A stretch of DNA of 61,786 bases from Chelativorans sp. Marseille-P2723 (GCF_902809845.1 NZ_CADDWI010000013.1:1302355-1364140), one strand, 5' to 3'; positions 25,805-35,640 are shown, counted from the first letter of the stretch. A program made the numbers and translations. The notes: a model not told the origin generated them from the sequence alone.

Positions 25805-26341
25805 ATGAAAATGAGTCTTCAACTGCCTCTCGCGGCAGGGACCTGGCTTGTCCTTGCATACACTGCGATTGCAGAAGGAGCGCCGGCTGGTGAGGTGAAG
25901 GTAACCATCGACGGCGCTCCCTATGCCGGTGTGACCCTTGATGTTCCTTCCGAGGGGACATCGACTGCGGAGTTCCGCCGTTTCGGTCCTGTAACGTCGC
26001 TCACCATCCAAGCCCATGATCCGGACGCGAAAAGCATCCTGCGCAATGTCTTGTCGCTGGAGATCTCCCTGATGGGTGATGACGCTTCCTCTTCGATCAT
26101 GGAAGCGTCCGTTTCCTGGTGGCCGGAGGGAATGCGCAAGGCCTTCTATCACAGCGAAGGCAGCGAGAGCGAGTTGAACGTGGCCCTCGATGTCCTTTCG
26201 TTGGAAGATCGCACGGCCAGCGTCCGGGGTAGCTTTTCGGCGCAGCTGTGCCGCAAGGACAGCTTTTTTGCCGAAACGGATATGAGCAATTGCCTGCCGG
26301 TGGAAGGAACCTTCGAGACGGCGCTGCGCAAGGCCGATTGA
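25805..26341 (+). CDS. Secreted hypothetical protein, last of the envelope cluster
   Basis: ATG 25805 with AAGGA at 25793-25797; 178 residues with a signal peptide ending near YTAIAEG. The mature part is beta-rich (VTIDGAPYAGVTLDVPSEGT, TASVRGSFSAQLCRK) with two cysteines near the C-terminus (QLCRKD and SNCLPV) that may form a disulfide. No family recognised. It lies 24 bases after the SH3-type gene and ends the cluster. Confidence 0.65.
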   Translation: MKMSLQLPLAAGTWLVLAYTAIAEGAPAGEVKVTIDGAPYAGVTLDVPSEGTSTAEFRRFGPVTSLTIQAHDPDAKSILRNVLSLEISLMGDDASSSIMEASVSWWPEGMRKAFYHSEGSESELNVALDVLSLEDRTASVRGSFSAQLCRKDSFFAETDMSNCLPVEGTFETALRKAD

Positions 26342-26402
26342 GGAAGCGGCTCAAACCACCAGATCGATGGGCTTTCCATCGTGGCGCGGATGGCACTGCC
26401 AT

Positions 26403-26426
26403 CCTGGCGAGGCCGGGATTTTTTCC
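26403..26426 (+). terminator. Probable terminator after the envelope cluster
   Basis: A six-pair stem (CCTGGC / GCCGGG with one G-T pair, loop GAG) is followed by ATTTTTT. A second, stronger inverted repeat (CCCAAACCTC at 26438-26447 with GAGGTTTGGG at 26456-26465) lies just beyond but has no T-run; it may serve the convergent BA14K gene. Confidence 0.5.
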
Positions 26427-26562
26427 CCTGGCAATTACCCAAACCTCTTGCCTCGGAGGTTTGGGCAACTAAAGGTGCCTGTTCCCAGCTATACTTCCGC
26501 AGCCGATTTCAGGCGATCCCTTTCCAGCGATTCATAGATCGCATTCGTCCCGCGGGCTACCG

Positions 26563-27015
26563 TCACCTGTATGGCGACCTGCACGGACGACGCGGACCAT
26601 TATATGGCTGGAATGTGTTGTCGGAAGCGCGATAGGAGCGGTACTTTTCGTAACACCACGCCACATGCGGATCGTATCTTTCTGCTCTGGCGGACGGCTG
26701 GCTTGCAATGGCACCGCCAACGATCGCTCCCAGGGCAAAGGCTGCCGGTGGAAACCAATAAGCGCCGTGCCGGCGATATCCGGGTTTTGGGCTACGGGAG
26801 CCGCGATAACCCCGATAGTAGGTATGTCCACCCCGCCGCTCAAGCCGATGATGCCTGTGGTTTCTGCGATGTTGCACCTCGATTACATTTTCGGTCGCCT
26901 GACCCAGTGCCGTCTGAGGCGCGACCCGAGTGAAAGCAGGGCCGGCTGAAACTGGCAGGGCAAGCGTTAGAAAGCTGCACGCGGTGATGAGCGAAATTGC
27001 TAATTTTCTCACCAA
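26563..27015 (-). CDS. BA14K family secreted protein
   Basis: 150 residues with a signal peptide (KLAISLITACSFLTLALPVS) and the family's signature C-terminus: AWCYEKYRSYRASDNTFQPY followed by NGPRRPCRSPY. A hydrophobic Ala/Gly segment (AFALGAIVGGAIA) precedes it, and the middle is His/Arg-rich. BA14K proteins are known from Brucella and other Rhizobiales as small envelope antigens with lectin-like activity. Monocistronic and convergent with the envelope cluster. Confidence 0.88.
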   Translation of the reverse strand: MVRKLAISLITACSFLTLALPVSAGPAFTRVAPQTALGQATENVIEVQHRRNHRHHRLERRGGHTYYRGYRGSRSPKPGYRRHGAYWFPPAAFALGAIVGGAIASQPSARAERYDPHVAWCYEKYRSYRASDNTFQPYNGPRRPCRSPYR

Positions 27016-27716
27016 TCATTCCTCCAAACGATGGACCTCTTCTTCGTAGCTCATGAAGCTCGGATGCGCCCCGTCTGTTTGGATAGGTTTGGCGCTCAAC
27101 GCCATCTTCATCGCTTTGGCACAAGTCCACGGGCGTTTTTACAGCCGCTCCTGAAAGTTTCTTTTCTTGGTGGCTGCGGCTTTGTTTGCTTTTCGAGCCG
27201 ACCCGACGAAGAAGGTTCGCTGTGAAGAGTGCAGAGCTCCCCTGTTTAGCTCCCACATCTACAGCTATGGCCGTGACGATAGGGGCTACGCCCAGCGCCG
27301 GTTACGCCCCCACGAGTTCACTGGAAACCTATTCAGGGTGATCAGGAGTGGGTCTGTGCGCTATGGGTTTCATGCGGAGACTTGATCTACTCACACAATG
27401 CCCAGAGAAGGTTGGACCGCAGTCCCTTTCCCTCCGCCACTTACCCTTTCGACAACATTCTCCTCATCCGGCCACCGCCGGATTTTCTCGTTGTTTTAGA
27501 GGGTTATAGCGATTGGGCTAAACACTGGCTCCATCGCGAGGAAGCCCGAAAATGCTCTCTCCCGCCCCTTATTCTCTAAACCTGATGACTCGTCGTTTTT
27601 AGTGAATAGCTTTGTAAGCTATTGAAATACATCAGTTTTCATTGGGAGCATGAATGGAGTTGGATCCCGGTTCCATTAGGTCAAGATGAAACTGGGATCG
27701 AACCACCGCGTCCCTT
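27016..27716. other. 700-base gap without a convincing gene
   Basis: No frame in this stretch has codon use or motifs that look real. It separates the BA14K promoter side from the defence-like island and is richer in A and T near 27480-27660 than its surroundings. I see no repeats or RNA gene in it. Confidence 0.4.
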
Positions 27717-28105
27717 CTAAGGCGCTGAGCAGCGCGTCTTTTGCTGCGGCAAGTTGCTGTCAGCGATCGAACTTATCTCAGTCGTTCCAACATCACGGGC
27801 ACCTTCCGAAAGCCGTCGCTCCCAGCGCACCACCTTCGGCATGATCGGGACCGACAGCGGACTGACCGGTTTTGGCAAGAAATTGGAGAAAGCCGCCATT
27901 CGGCATCTATCCCATTGTGGCCATTGACGGGGACCCTGAGTAGCTGACAGCAGTCATCTAGCGAAAAGCAAAGTGCATCGATCGCGGTCTGGTGGACGCT
28001 GCTGTGCCGATACAGCACGCGACCGGACGAACAGCTCGGGATATTCTGGCACCCTGCGAACACTGTATCGATGTGTAGTTCAATCGTCCCCTCGGCCGAG
28101 ATCAA
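27717..28105 (-). pseudogene. Fragmented hypothetical gene
   Basis: From a TTG at 28105 the minus strand reads ISAEGTIELHIDTVFAGCQN and continues sensibly to about 27890. Beyond that another frame (FLPKPVSPLSVPIMPKVVRW ... to the stop at 27717) looks more protein-like than the original one. A single frameshift near 27885-27899 would join them into a protein of about 129 residues. No family recognised; it could be the remains of a gene lost when the island was assembled. Confidence 0.35.
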
Positions 28106-28263
28106 CGTGACCGATTACGAATGGTAACATGACCTGAGCGATGGTGGCGCTCGGGAAACGGGGCCAAAAGGGCACCATATGGTTGCGTTTCCATCCATAG
28201 GTTTGGACAAAAACACCGCCACGCTGCAACATACAGAATCAAATATTGGATGGAGGTCGCCGC

Positions 28264-28902
28264 TTGGACGTTGAGAAAGAAAAGCGAGCGGCACTGGTCA
28301 GTGCGCTTGGTGAGAGCTTCGAGTGCTTCGAAGAGGTGCCTCTCCAGCATGCTCTTTTTTCCAGGCGCACAGTCAGGGCCGATATTCTTGCCGTTCCCAA
28401 AGATGAACGCCTCGCGAGTTATGCGTTTGCTTTCGAGGTCAAGCAGCCTGATACAACTTGGGATTACTCGGCCTGGGCGCGAGCTATCCGACAAGCTACT
28501 GACTATATCTATGCGTCCATTCAACCCAAAGGGCCTGCCGCAATGTACGCGGGCCGGCGGATAACTGCTGCATTTATGTTTCCCGCACCACCAGTCGATC
28601 CTGAAGGTCGGAGGTTGGACAAGGGGCCTTACGTACGTCCAGACACCAGCGTTATGGTGACCGGCGTTTTCCATATGGCTCTTCATCTCAGAGTAGGACG
28701 AGCTTACTGGGAGGACGACCGACATGGTCGTCGCTTCCGCTTGGATTTCGGTCCCAACCCCGTCTGGTGCAGCCGAAGGGGCTTCCGCGACCAAGGCATC
28801 AATCTCGTTGCGGGTAAACGAACGCTCGGCTCACAGCGCATCGAGATTCGGTCCGAACTGGACGGATGGGGCGGCGCCGTTGGGACAGGAGCCTCAGATT
28901 GA
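28264..28902 (+). CDS. PD-(D/E)XK-like protein, first gene of a disrupted defence-type pair
   Basis: TTG 28264 is chosen because GGAGG lies seven bases upstream (28252-28256). The 212 residues include a nuclease-like core: TVRADILAVP (Asp40) followed by AFAFEVKQ (Glu58-Val-Lys60), then an Arg/Gln helix (ARAIRQATDYIYASI). The C-terminal third is less typical. It probably cuts or binds DNA. Its stop TGA (28900-28902) overlaps a TTG that begins the original abortive-infection gene, so the two were one operon before an IS630 element landed 33 bases later. Confidence 0.65.
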   Translation: MDVEKEKRAALVSALGESFECFEEVPLQHALFSRRTVRADILAVPKDERLASYAFAFEVKQPDTTWDYSAWARAIRQATDYIYASIQPKGPAAMYAGRRITAAFMFPAPPVDPEGRRLDKGPYVRPDTSVMVTGVFHMALHLRVGRAYWEDDRHGRRFRLDFGPNPVWCSRRGFRDQGINLVAGKRTLGSQRIEIRSELDGWGGAVGTGASD

Positions 28903-28934
28903 AGGGCATCGCTGAGCATCCCGAGCCGGTTCTA

Positions 28935-29981
28935 GAGTCTTTCATGTTTTGACGGAAGCGTATCCGGCGTTTGCGAGGTAGTTTGCGCATTCGCCGGGTT
29001 CGATGGTTGAGACGAGGTGCCCGATGTGACGCCATGTGTCCTCGACGGTTCGTTTCTGGGCATGGCGCATCCAGTGCTTGATCTTGGCAAAGGCCTGTTC
29101 GATCGGGTTGAGGTCTGGTGAATAGGGCGGCAGGAACCAGAGCCTGGCGCCGGCCGCCCGGATTGAAGCTCGGACGGTGGCCGACTTGTGGGAACCCAAA
29201 TTGTCCATAACGACGATGTCGCCGGGTTTGAGGACCGGCACGAGCTGCTGCTCAACATAGGCCCGGAAGCACTGTCCGTTGATTGGTCCGTCAAAGACGC
29301 AAGGTGCTGTCAGCCCATCGCAGCGCAGCGCGCCCACGAAGGTCAGCGTGCGCCAGTGACCGTGCGGGGCAAAGCCGCGCAGGCGCTTGCCGCGTGGTCC
29401 CCAGCCGCGCAGGGGCGCCATGTTGGTCTTGATCCAGGTTTCGTCGATAAAAACCAGCCGGTGCGGGTCAAGGCTCGCCTGAAAGGAACGCCAGCGCTGA
29501 CGCCTGCGCGCTATGTCGGCCCGCGCCTGCTCAAGGGCGAACAGTGTTTTTTTTGAACCGAAGCCCCTCGCGCTGCAGAAACTGCCACACGGCATTGTGC
29601 GACACCTTCACCCCGCGCGCAGCCAGTTCATCCTTGAGCCGGTGCAGCGACAAATGCGGCACCTGATTGATGCGCTCGACGATGAACGCCCGGTGCGGCT
29701 CGAGCACCCGCTTTCGGTGGCCGCCCATCTTGCCCGGCGCGACCGAGCCCGTCGCACGATAACGTTGATGCCACTTCACCACCGAAGAAACCGAGACACC
29801 GAACCGGGCGGCCGTCGACCGGCAACTCTCCCCGGCCTCGATCGCTCCAATCACGCGCTTGCGAAGATCATTGGAAAGAGGTGCTGTCATAAGATGCTGG
29901 CCTCCTCTCCAGCCAACATCTTGAATCACAAAAAGGACCCGATGGGAACCCCAACCGATTCAGACAAAGAATGAACCGCTC
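28935..29981 (-). mobile_element. IS630-family insertion sequence, 1047 bases
   Basis: Imperfect terminal inverted repeats start GAGTCTTTCATGTTTTGACG at 28935 and, on the other strand, GAGCGGTTCATTCTTTGTCT from 29981 (about 21 of 29 bases match including the flanking CTA). Flanking TA dinucleotides at 28933-28934 and 29982-29983 are the expected target duplication of this family. Removing the element and one TA restores an open frame across the site. Confidence 0.88.
28942..29890 (-). CDS. IS630-family transposase (two frames joined at an A8 run)
   Basis: The first part starts at ATG 29890 ([20 protein letters not shown]) and holds the paired helix-turn-helix; it runs out of frame after FKKNTVRP at 29531. 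The second part ([20 protein letters not shown] to 28942) carries the DDE domain: [20 protein letters not shown] and [18 protein letters not shown]. The switch is at a run of eight A residues (minus strand, near 29549-29556); seven would give one frame. Slippery A-runs are used by some IS630 members to make the full transposase, so this may be active. Confidence 0.85.
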
Positions 29982-29998
29982 TAGCCACCGCTGCTGCG

Positions 29999-31207
29999 AT
30001 GTTGTCGGCAGAGGGCCTACACGAAGCGGCGACCTTGTTGAGGTTATTCGACGTTCGGTTCGAGGAGACCGGGTTTGACAACTGGGATGGCGGCACCGCG
30101 ATCTGGACGATCTATATTCTGATTGACGCCCCCGAGTACGCTCGAGTGGGACCAAGAAGGACTACTCTCGAAGAGCAGATCGCAGCGAGGCTCAAGCCTA
30201 TTATAGACCAATATTCTCGCGATTGGTTCAGCGTTTCGATCGCACCGAAGCTTCAAATGCCAATATCCGGTTGGAGGGGACAGGACACAGAGTTATCGGC
30301 CCTCACTCGACAGAACATTTTTGACGGATTGCGCCTAGAGAAAGTCAGGTGGAGCGGAGTACTTGAGGACGTCGAATTTCTGCAGAGGATTTTCGATCTG
30401 AAGGCTATGCCCTCTTTCGACACTCGATTTACCGATGCAGCATCTGACATCTGGCAGCACCGCGTGAACAATGACGACTGGGACGACGATTGGGTGTTTG
30501 GAGACACCCGCTTCAACCTTCTTCACTGTTCTAGTGAGCAGTTCGTTCGCTTCTTGGCTGAGATGGTCCACCCAGTTGTCCGACCTGATCGCAATGAAGC
30601 GCTGCAAATTGTTCAGCACATCAATGAACAGTTAAAACCCGAACGTTGGCACTTGGTCGAGGAAGAGAGGATAGCTGGCCGTCCCCGGTTCGTGGGAAGA
30701 CGATTTGCAGGAACGGCAGCGCGGTCGGTTTCTCGAGCACGCACAGTCGCGGACGCATTGGACGCCGGGTGGATGCAAAAGGAGATCGAGAGACTTGAAC
30801 GGTCCGTTGACACTGATCCTGCCCTGGCCATCGGCACCGCAAAGGAACTCGTCGAATCTTGTTGCAAAAGCATTTTGGCCAAAAGAAACGTAGAGGTCTC
30901 TCGGAAGGCAGATCTTCCGGAACTCACGAAACTTGTGGCAAAGGAACTGAAACTGGTTCCTGACGGGATTTCGGATGAGGCAAAGGGAGCTGAGACGGTT
31001 CGTCTCATCCTTCGCAACCTCACCGCACTGACACAGTATTTGGCGGAACTGCGTGGAATGTACGGTTCGGGCCATGGTAGAGACGGCAGACACCGCGGCT
31101 TAGAGCCACGGCATGCCCGGCTTGCCGTGGGCGCTGCGGTAGCTTTCATTGACTTCGTGGCAGACACCCATCATCGGCGACTGCTGGATGATACGGAGGT
31201 CCACTAA
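29999..31207 (+). CDS. Abortive-infection family protein (Abi C-terminal domain), 5' end cut off by IS630
   Basis: 402 residues from ATG 29999. The C-terminal ~140 residues (ALAIGTAKELVESCCKSILA ... LPELTKLVAKELKL ... LRNLTALTQYLAELRGMYGS, GHGR, then ARLAVGAAVAFIDFVADTH) match the abortive infection C-terminal domain. The N-terminal 250 residues are unassigned. The original start was probably TTG 28899 (AGGAG at 28887-28891): the codons before the insertion read MKGIAEHPEPV and continue in frame after it. What remains may still be made from ATG 29999, but no ribosome site precedes it. Likely a phage-defence protein. Confidence 0.75.
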   Translation: MLSAEGLHEAATLLRLFDVRFEETGFDNWDGGTAIWTIYILIDAPEYARVGPRRTTLEEQIAARLKPIIDQYSRDWFSVSIAPKLQMPISGWRGQDTELSALTRQNIFDGLRLEKVRWSGVLEDVEFLQRIFDLKAMPSFDTRFTDAASDIWQHRVNNDDWDDDWVFGDTRFNLLHCSSEQFVRFLAEMVHPVVRPDRNEALQIVQHINEQLKPERWHLVEEERIAGRPRFVGRRFAGTAARSVSRARTVADALDAGWMQKEIERLERSVDTDPALAIGTAKELVESCCKSILAKRNVEVSRKADLPELTKLVAKELKLVPDGISDEAKGAETVRLILRNLTALTQYLAELRGMYGSGHGRDGRHRGLEPRHARLAVGAAVAFIDFVADTHHRRLLDDTEVH

Positions 31208-31470
31208 CCTTCTGATTTCTTCGATAAACTACAAATTGACTATCCTTGCCTGTCACGGCCACTCACACTGCCAAAGCCGAACCCCACTGGTGAAGCGTGC
31301 GCCGGACTGGGGGGAGCGAAGCGGACGAATGGAGCGGGCCGGACGGCTTCCGTATCGGGGCACGTCACCGCCGTCGGTACAAGATGGACAGAATGAATAC
31401 CAACGGCACGATTAGCGCACCGTGTAAAAACGTAAATACTGTGCCGGAGAATCTGTTAGAGTATTCGTTA

Positions 31471-34400
31471 ATGACACAATATCCGACTCCCTCCGAAATG
31501 ATGCGGGCGAAACGCCCCTATTTGTACTCTGATAGTGCAAACACTGATGCCTATCGATTGAGCCAATCAGAGTTGAGCCATCATCTCGACACACTGACGG
31601 ATCGCAATCAGCACAAAGACTTCGAGAATTTTGCGCGCAAGATCTGCGAACGGGAGATTTGCCCGAACTTGAGGCCGCAAACCGGCCCCGAAGGCGGTGG
31701 GGACGGCAAGGTCGATACGGAAACCTACCCAGTCGATGAGTTGATTTCAGAGCGGTGGTTTATGGGCGATAAAGCCAATGGCACCGGAAAATTAGCGTTC
31801 GCCGTCAGTGCCAAGAAAGATTGGCCCTCCAAGGTTCGCTCGGATGTCAAAGGCATCGTTGGGACGAAACGCGGTTACGATAAGATATATTTTGTCACCA
31901 GTCGTCCGGCACGACAGAAGGATCGTCTCGATATCGAAGATGAACTTCGGACGACCTATGGCGTCCCGGTGACTATACTGGACCGCGAATGGATCATTGA
32001 TAAGGTATTTTCCCATCAGCACAAAGACATCGCCTTTGAGCAGCTTGGGGTCGGAGAGCATGACTCGAGCAGTCTGAAGCTCGGGCCGAATGATTTCAAG
32101 AACCAGCAAGCGCTCGATGAAATTGAAGAGCGGCTGGCGAGGATGGGGTCGTCACGGGCAGAGTACACACAGGCTGTTTCGGACACCTATGATGCCGCGA
32201 CCCTCTCGCGACGCCTCGAGAAGCCCAAATATGAAACCGACGGACGTTTCCAGCGAGCTATCGATTTCGCGAAAAAGTACGGTGCCGATTACCAGCACTT
32301 GCGCGCGATGTACGAACACGCTTGGACTCGGTTTTGGTGGTACGACGATGTTGAGGGGACACTGGATTTATACGAGCGTGTAGAGGAACTGGCCTTCGCG
32401 ACGAACCACGCCAAGCACATCAGCAGGGTATGCAATCTGCTGCAATTGGTTTTCGGGCGTGTACTTCAAGGGCATGAAAGCGCTGAAGCGCTCAACTTGA
32501 CTGATCGGTCAGGACGTCTGAAAGCTAAGCTGACCGAGTTGGCTCAAGACAAGACGCGTCCCAACAACGCACTTCACTCTGAAACGCTGCTTTTGCTTCA
32601 TCAGTTGAACGAATCTGCGCTGCGCGGCGAAAGCAGTTTTGATGACGTTTGGGATGATTTGTCTGACATTGTTGGCAGGGCCGAAGGCCTTGGAGAGTAC
32701 CCGGCTGACTTGCTGGATTCAGTCCTGGAGGTCCTCTCGCCCCTGGGGGCTGACAGCAAAGCACTTGATAGACTTGTGGAGAAGCTGGCCGAATTCATGG
32801 CCGAGCGCAGCAAGGAGCTTGAGGCGGGACGATTCTATCTAGAGCGAGGCGAACGCAAGCTTGACGCCAAAAAGCCGCTTGAGGCGATTAAATTTCTGGG
32901 ACGGGCTGTCGTCAACTTCATGAAAGATGAAAGCAAGGAGGAGCAATTTCGGGCACTCTATTGCCTTGCTGTGGGCTATCGAGGAGCAGGACTCCTCTGG
33001 GCAGCAAGAGGCGCGGCGATGGGGGCTGTCGCCCAAGTGTGCGCCATCGCCGAAACTGATGGCGAGATTCCCGCGGCGTCGATTCCGACCTTCAATCTCT
33101 TCACAATGATCGCTCTCCAGTTGGGGCATGTCACCGACTTCTTATGCGGCATTCAATTTCTAAATGCGGCTCGTCAAACCCTGCCACTCGATGATGATAG
33201 TAGCGAGAGGTTGTCGGCCAAGCTTCTTGAGTTTGATCAGTTGTGCGCCTGTTTGTTTACGGCCATTTCCGATGACGAGATCAATCGCCTGACATCATGT
33301 CCCGACATATTGGAGGAACTCCATCTCTTCACTGCGCGAACCACGTTACTATATCGCCTCGGCTATCTTGAACTGCTGAAATCAGACGGCTCCATCCCGG
33401 ATGGCACGAGCGACAATGATGTTCACGAAATGATGTCGATGATCTCTGCGCAACCGGCCACTCGCGACCTGCCGAAACAGATCGTGCTACTGGACGATAA
33501 GCATGACCGCCTTGAGACCAAAATCATGGGCATCAATGTTCAGGTCTCATCATCAGCAAATGTCGAAGGCTTCCTTCTGGCAGAGGCGCACATTTCATTT
33601 GCCGAAGCCTTCTTCTCAACACTGCTCAATTCCGGGGCGTACCCGCATCGCGAAAACCTCAAAGTTGATATACGCCAGAACGAAAGCGCGAACGAAGGAA
33701 GTATCCAGTTCAAAGGCGCGAGTGGAGCGCTGTCCGTGCTCTTGCCGCAATCGTGGGATCCGACTGAAGTTGAACACCACGAGGAGCTAAACGATCACCT
33801 CGTGGCGTTTGGGTGCGAAATCCTGGTTAACTGCTTCGCGCTGCCGGACCACGATGAAACGTTAAAGACACTGATTGGGGTTGAGCGGGGTTTTGAACGG
33901 GCAACCTTATTTTGCCGAACCGGTATAACCCGTCACAGGTTTCTGGGCAGTCATGTCGGTCGGGTGGCCGAGTGGGCATACATGATCATGCGCCCCTATG
34001 CGCTTCAGGACGACGCTCCGCAAATTTCCCCAACCTTGCTTCCCGATGAGCAAACTGATGCGGAAAAGGATGCAGTTCCGCTTGGAGAACTGAACAGCCA
34101 TCGGGATATGTCTGTCAGCTCAATCATCAATCAGTCCCTTTGGAACAATGCAGGTTGGCGGGGAATGATGTTCGGGTACAGCGCGCCCGACCAGCCCCCG
34201 TTCTTGGGATTGATCTTTGATAATGCCGAGATGGCAAAGGCCATATTTGATGAGTGGCAGGATCGGTTCGGTCGCAGCGATGAAAACGACGAGATTCGTA
34301 TCAGCGTCATCAAGGGGATAGATCGCAAGAACCCGTTCCATTATCGGGGTAGCATCAGCAGAGACATGGAGGCGGTCGCAAAGGACGACTTCAGGCAGTT

Positions 34401-34731
34401 CGTAAGCATTTCTCGAATGACGACTATGACTGTCACGGATCACAGAAACGTTGATGCTTTCTCCGGCGCATACGCATCGACCGGCTGTTATTTTCTCTTG
34501 CCTGCCTTGCTCAACGAAAATGGAGAGCCTGAGCTTCTCACGGAACGCGCCATTCTGAAGCGCAAGTTCCACGTCCGCAACGCTTGGGAAATCGGCCGCC
34601 ATGACCTCGACTCGATGGCGGTCACGCCAAAGGATGATGTCATCATTCCCGAGGGTGAAACGAACCCTCCCGTCCATGATCTTTTCGAGTGGCGCCGCGA
34701 AGTGGAAGCTCAGCGCGGCAAAAAGAAATGA
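31471..34731 (+). CDS. Large restriction-endonuclease-like/helical-repeat protein, putative defence factor
   Basis: The start is uncertain: ATG 31471 (MTQYPTPSEMM) gives 1086 residues; ATG 31384 or 31393 would add 26-29. Residues ~35-180 look like a Mrr-type nuclease domain: FENFARKICEREICPNLRPQ, GGGDGKVDTETYPV (Asp82) and FAVSAKKDWPSKV (Lys115), with Ser in place of the usual Glu/Gln of (E/Q)xK. Residues ~220-700 are helical and repeat-like, consistent with TPR-type repeats; the rest is unassigned. It follows the Abi gene on the same strand and precedes a RES toxin. A role in anti-phage defence is inferred from fold and context. Confidence 0.6.
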   Translation: MTQYPTPSEMMRAKRPYLYSDSANTDAYRLSQSELSHHLDTLTDRNQHKDFENFARKICEREICPNLRPQTGPEGGGDGKVDTETYPVDELISERWFMGDKANGTGKLAFAVSAKKDWPSKVRSDVKGIVGTKRGYDKIYFVTSRPARQKDRLDIEDELRTTYGVPVTILDREWIIDKVFSHQHKDIAFEQLGVGEHDSSSLKLGPNDFKNQQALDEIEERLARMGSSRAEYTQAVSDTYDAATLSRRLEKPKYETDGRFQRAIDFAKKYGADYQHLRAMYEHAWTRFWWYDDVEGTLDLYERVEELAFATNHAKHISRVCNLLQLVFGRVLQGHESAEALNLTDRSGRLKAKLTELAQDKTRPNNALHSETLLLLHQLNESALRGESSFDDVWDDLSDIVGRAEGLGEYPADLLDSVLEVLSPLGADSKALDRLVEKLAEFMAERSKELEAGRFYLERGERKLDAKKPLEAIKFLGRAVVNFMKDESKEEQFRALYCLAVGYRGAGLLWAARGAAMGAVAQVCAIAETDGEIPAASIPTFNLFTMIALQLGHVTDFLCGIQFLNAARQTLPLDDDSSERLSAKLLEFDQLCACLFTAISDDEINRLTSCPDILEELHLFTARTTLLYRLGYLELLKSDGSIPDGTSDNDVHEMMSMISAQPATRDLPKQIVLLDDKHDRLETKIMGINVQVSSSANVEGFLLAEAHISFAEAFFSTLLNSGAYPHRENLKVDIRQNESANEGSIQFKGASGALSVLLPQSWDPTEVEHHEELNDHLVAFGCEILVNCFALPDHDETLKTLIGVERGFERATLFCRTGITRHRFLGSHVGRVAEWAYMIMRPYALQDDAPQISPTLLPDEQTDAEKDAVPLGELNSHRDMSVSSIINQSLWNNAGWRGMMFGYSAPDQPPFLGLIFDNAEMAKAIFDEWQDRFGRSDENDEIRISVIKGIDRKNPFHYRGSISRDMEAVAKDDFRQFVSISRMTTMTVTDHRNVDAFSGAYASTGCYFLLPALLNENGEPELLTERAILKRKFHVRNAWEIGRHDLDSMAVTPKDDVIIPEGETNPPVHDLFEWRREVEAQRGKKK

Positions 34732-34928
34732 CCGGTGCAACGGAGGGTACTCGCTGCAAAGTCGGAGCACGATAACAACCGGCGGAAAGCATTTTTGCTT
34801 CGTGATCTCAGGCTGATGCGCAGTGTACGTGTGATGGTGTCGCCGTCCCGTCGGCACGAGCAAATTGGGGATGACGCTGACACATCTCGCGGAACGCCTT
34901 AAGTGACGGGATTCTTTTAGGGGTAGCG

Positions 34929-35640
34929 TCAGAACGGGGTGTCAGTTTTGGTCCACCGATGCCGACGGACCTTATGCTCGTTCGTTTCGATTGTGACGCC
35001 CTCGACGAAATGCACCCAGACTTCCTGCGGATCAGTTCGCAGAGTGACCTCGCGATAATCGCTGCCAATAATGTCGTCCCAGTTAGGGCTAGGTATCATA
35101 AATGGGTGAAGCGGAGTTTCGCGCTCCTGCTCCGGTTCCGGTGGGGGCACGGTTTCATACACGGTGTAGTCAGGGTAGGAGCCGTCTTCATCGGTCACAT
35201 GACTATGAGATGCAACCTCTGTGCCCTTCGGGATGTCCAGTTCGTCAACGCGGGAGGATTTTTGGAACAGGACGACGTTCAACCCTAATCCGTTCGCCTG
35301 AACGGACGGAAAAATGATGCCGTCCAGAGGAACTTTGCTCTCTGTAGCGAGAAAGTCAGCGACGGCCTGTGTTGGTAGATAGTCCGACAGTTGATCGTCT
35401 GGCATAACCGGGCGCGACATGCCTCGTGCGAGGGTTTCAAAAACCGCATGCGTCCCAGACGAAATGCATATTCGGGATCAAATATGCTGCCGCTCTCGAT
35501 GAGTCCAGAAAGGGCGGTCAAGTCAAGAAGACGAATGGAGCGCACGATGTTGAAGCGGGCGACCATCACCTGAGAACCGACCGGCGGACGCACCTCAGCC
35601 AGCGCAATCCCGGTCTCGGTTGCCCCATAGAAAACGGAAA
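34929..35640 (-). pseudogene. RES-domain (NAD-consuming) toxin gene, truncated and frameshifted
   Basis: From the break at 35640 the minus strand reads ISVFYGATETGIALAEVRPP, VARFNIVRSIRLLDLTALSG and on to MRFLK near 35445; the rest (RGMSRPVMPDDQLSDYLPTQ, AVADFLA, DGIIFPSVQ, GLNVVLF) is in the next frame and stops at 34929. Together these are the core of RES-domain proteins, toxins of Xre-RES toxin-antitoxin pairs that degrade NAD. The 5' end is replaced by an IS21-type end at 35641 and the antitoxin gene is absent. The gene should be dead. Confidence 0.75.

Noticed and set aside
27650-27712. tRNA-like T-arm (GGTTCGATCCC on the minus strand)
   Set aside because: The T-stem does not pair properly and no anticodon or acceptor stem can be drawn around it.
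28102-28794. Minus-strand frame of 230 codons opposite the PD-(D/E)XK-like gene
   Set aside because: The plus-strand gene has a strong ribosome site, nuclease-like motifs and a coupled downstream gene; the minus frame has none of these.
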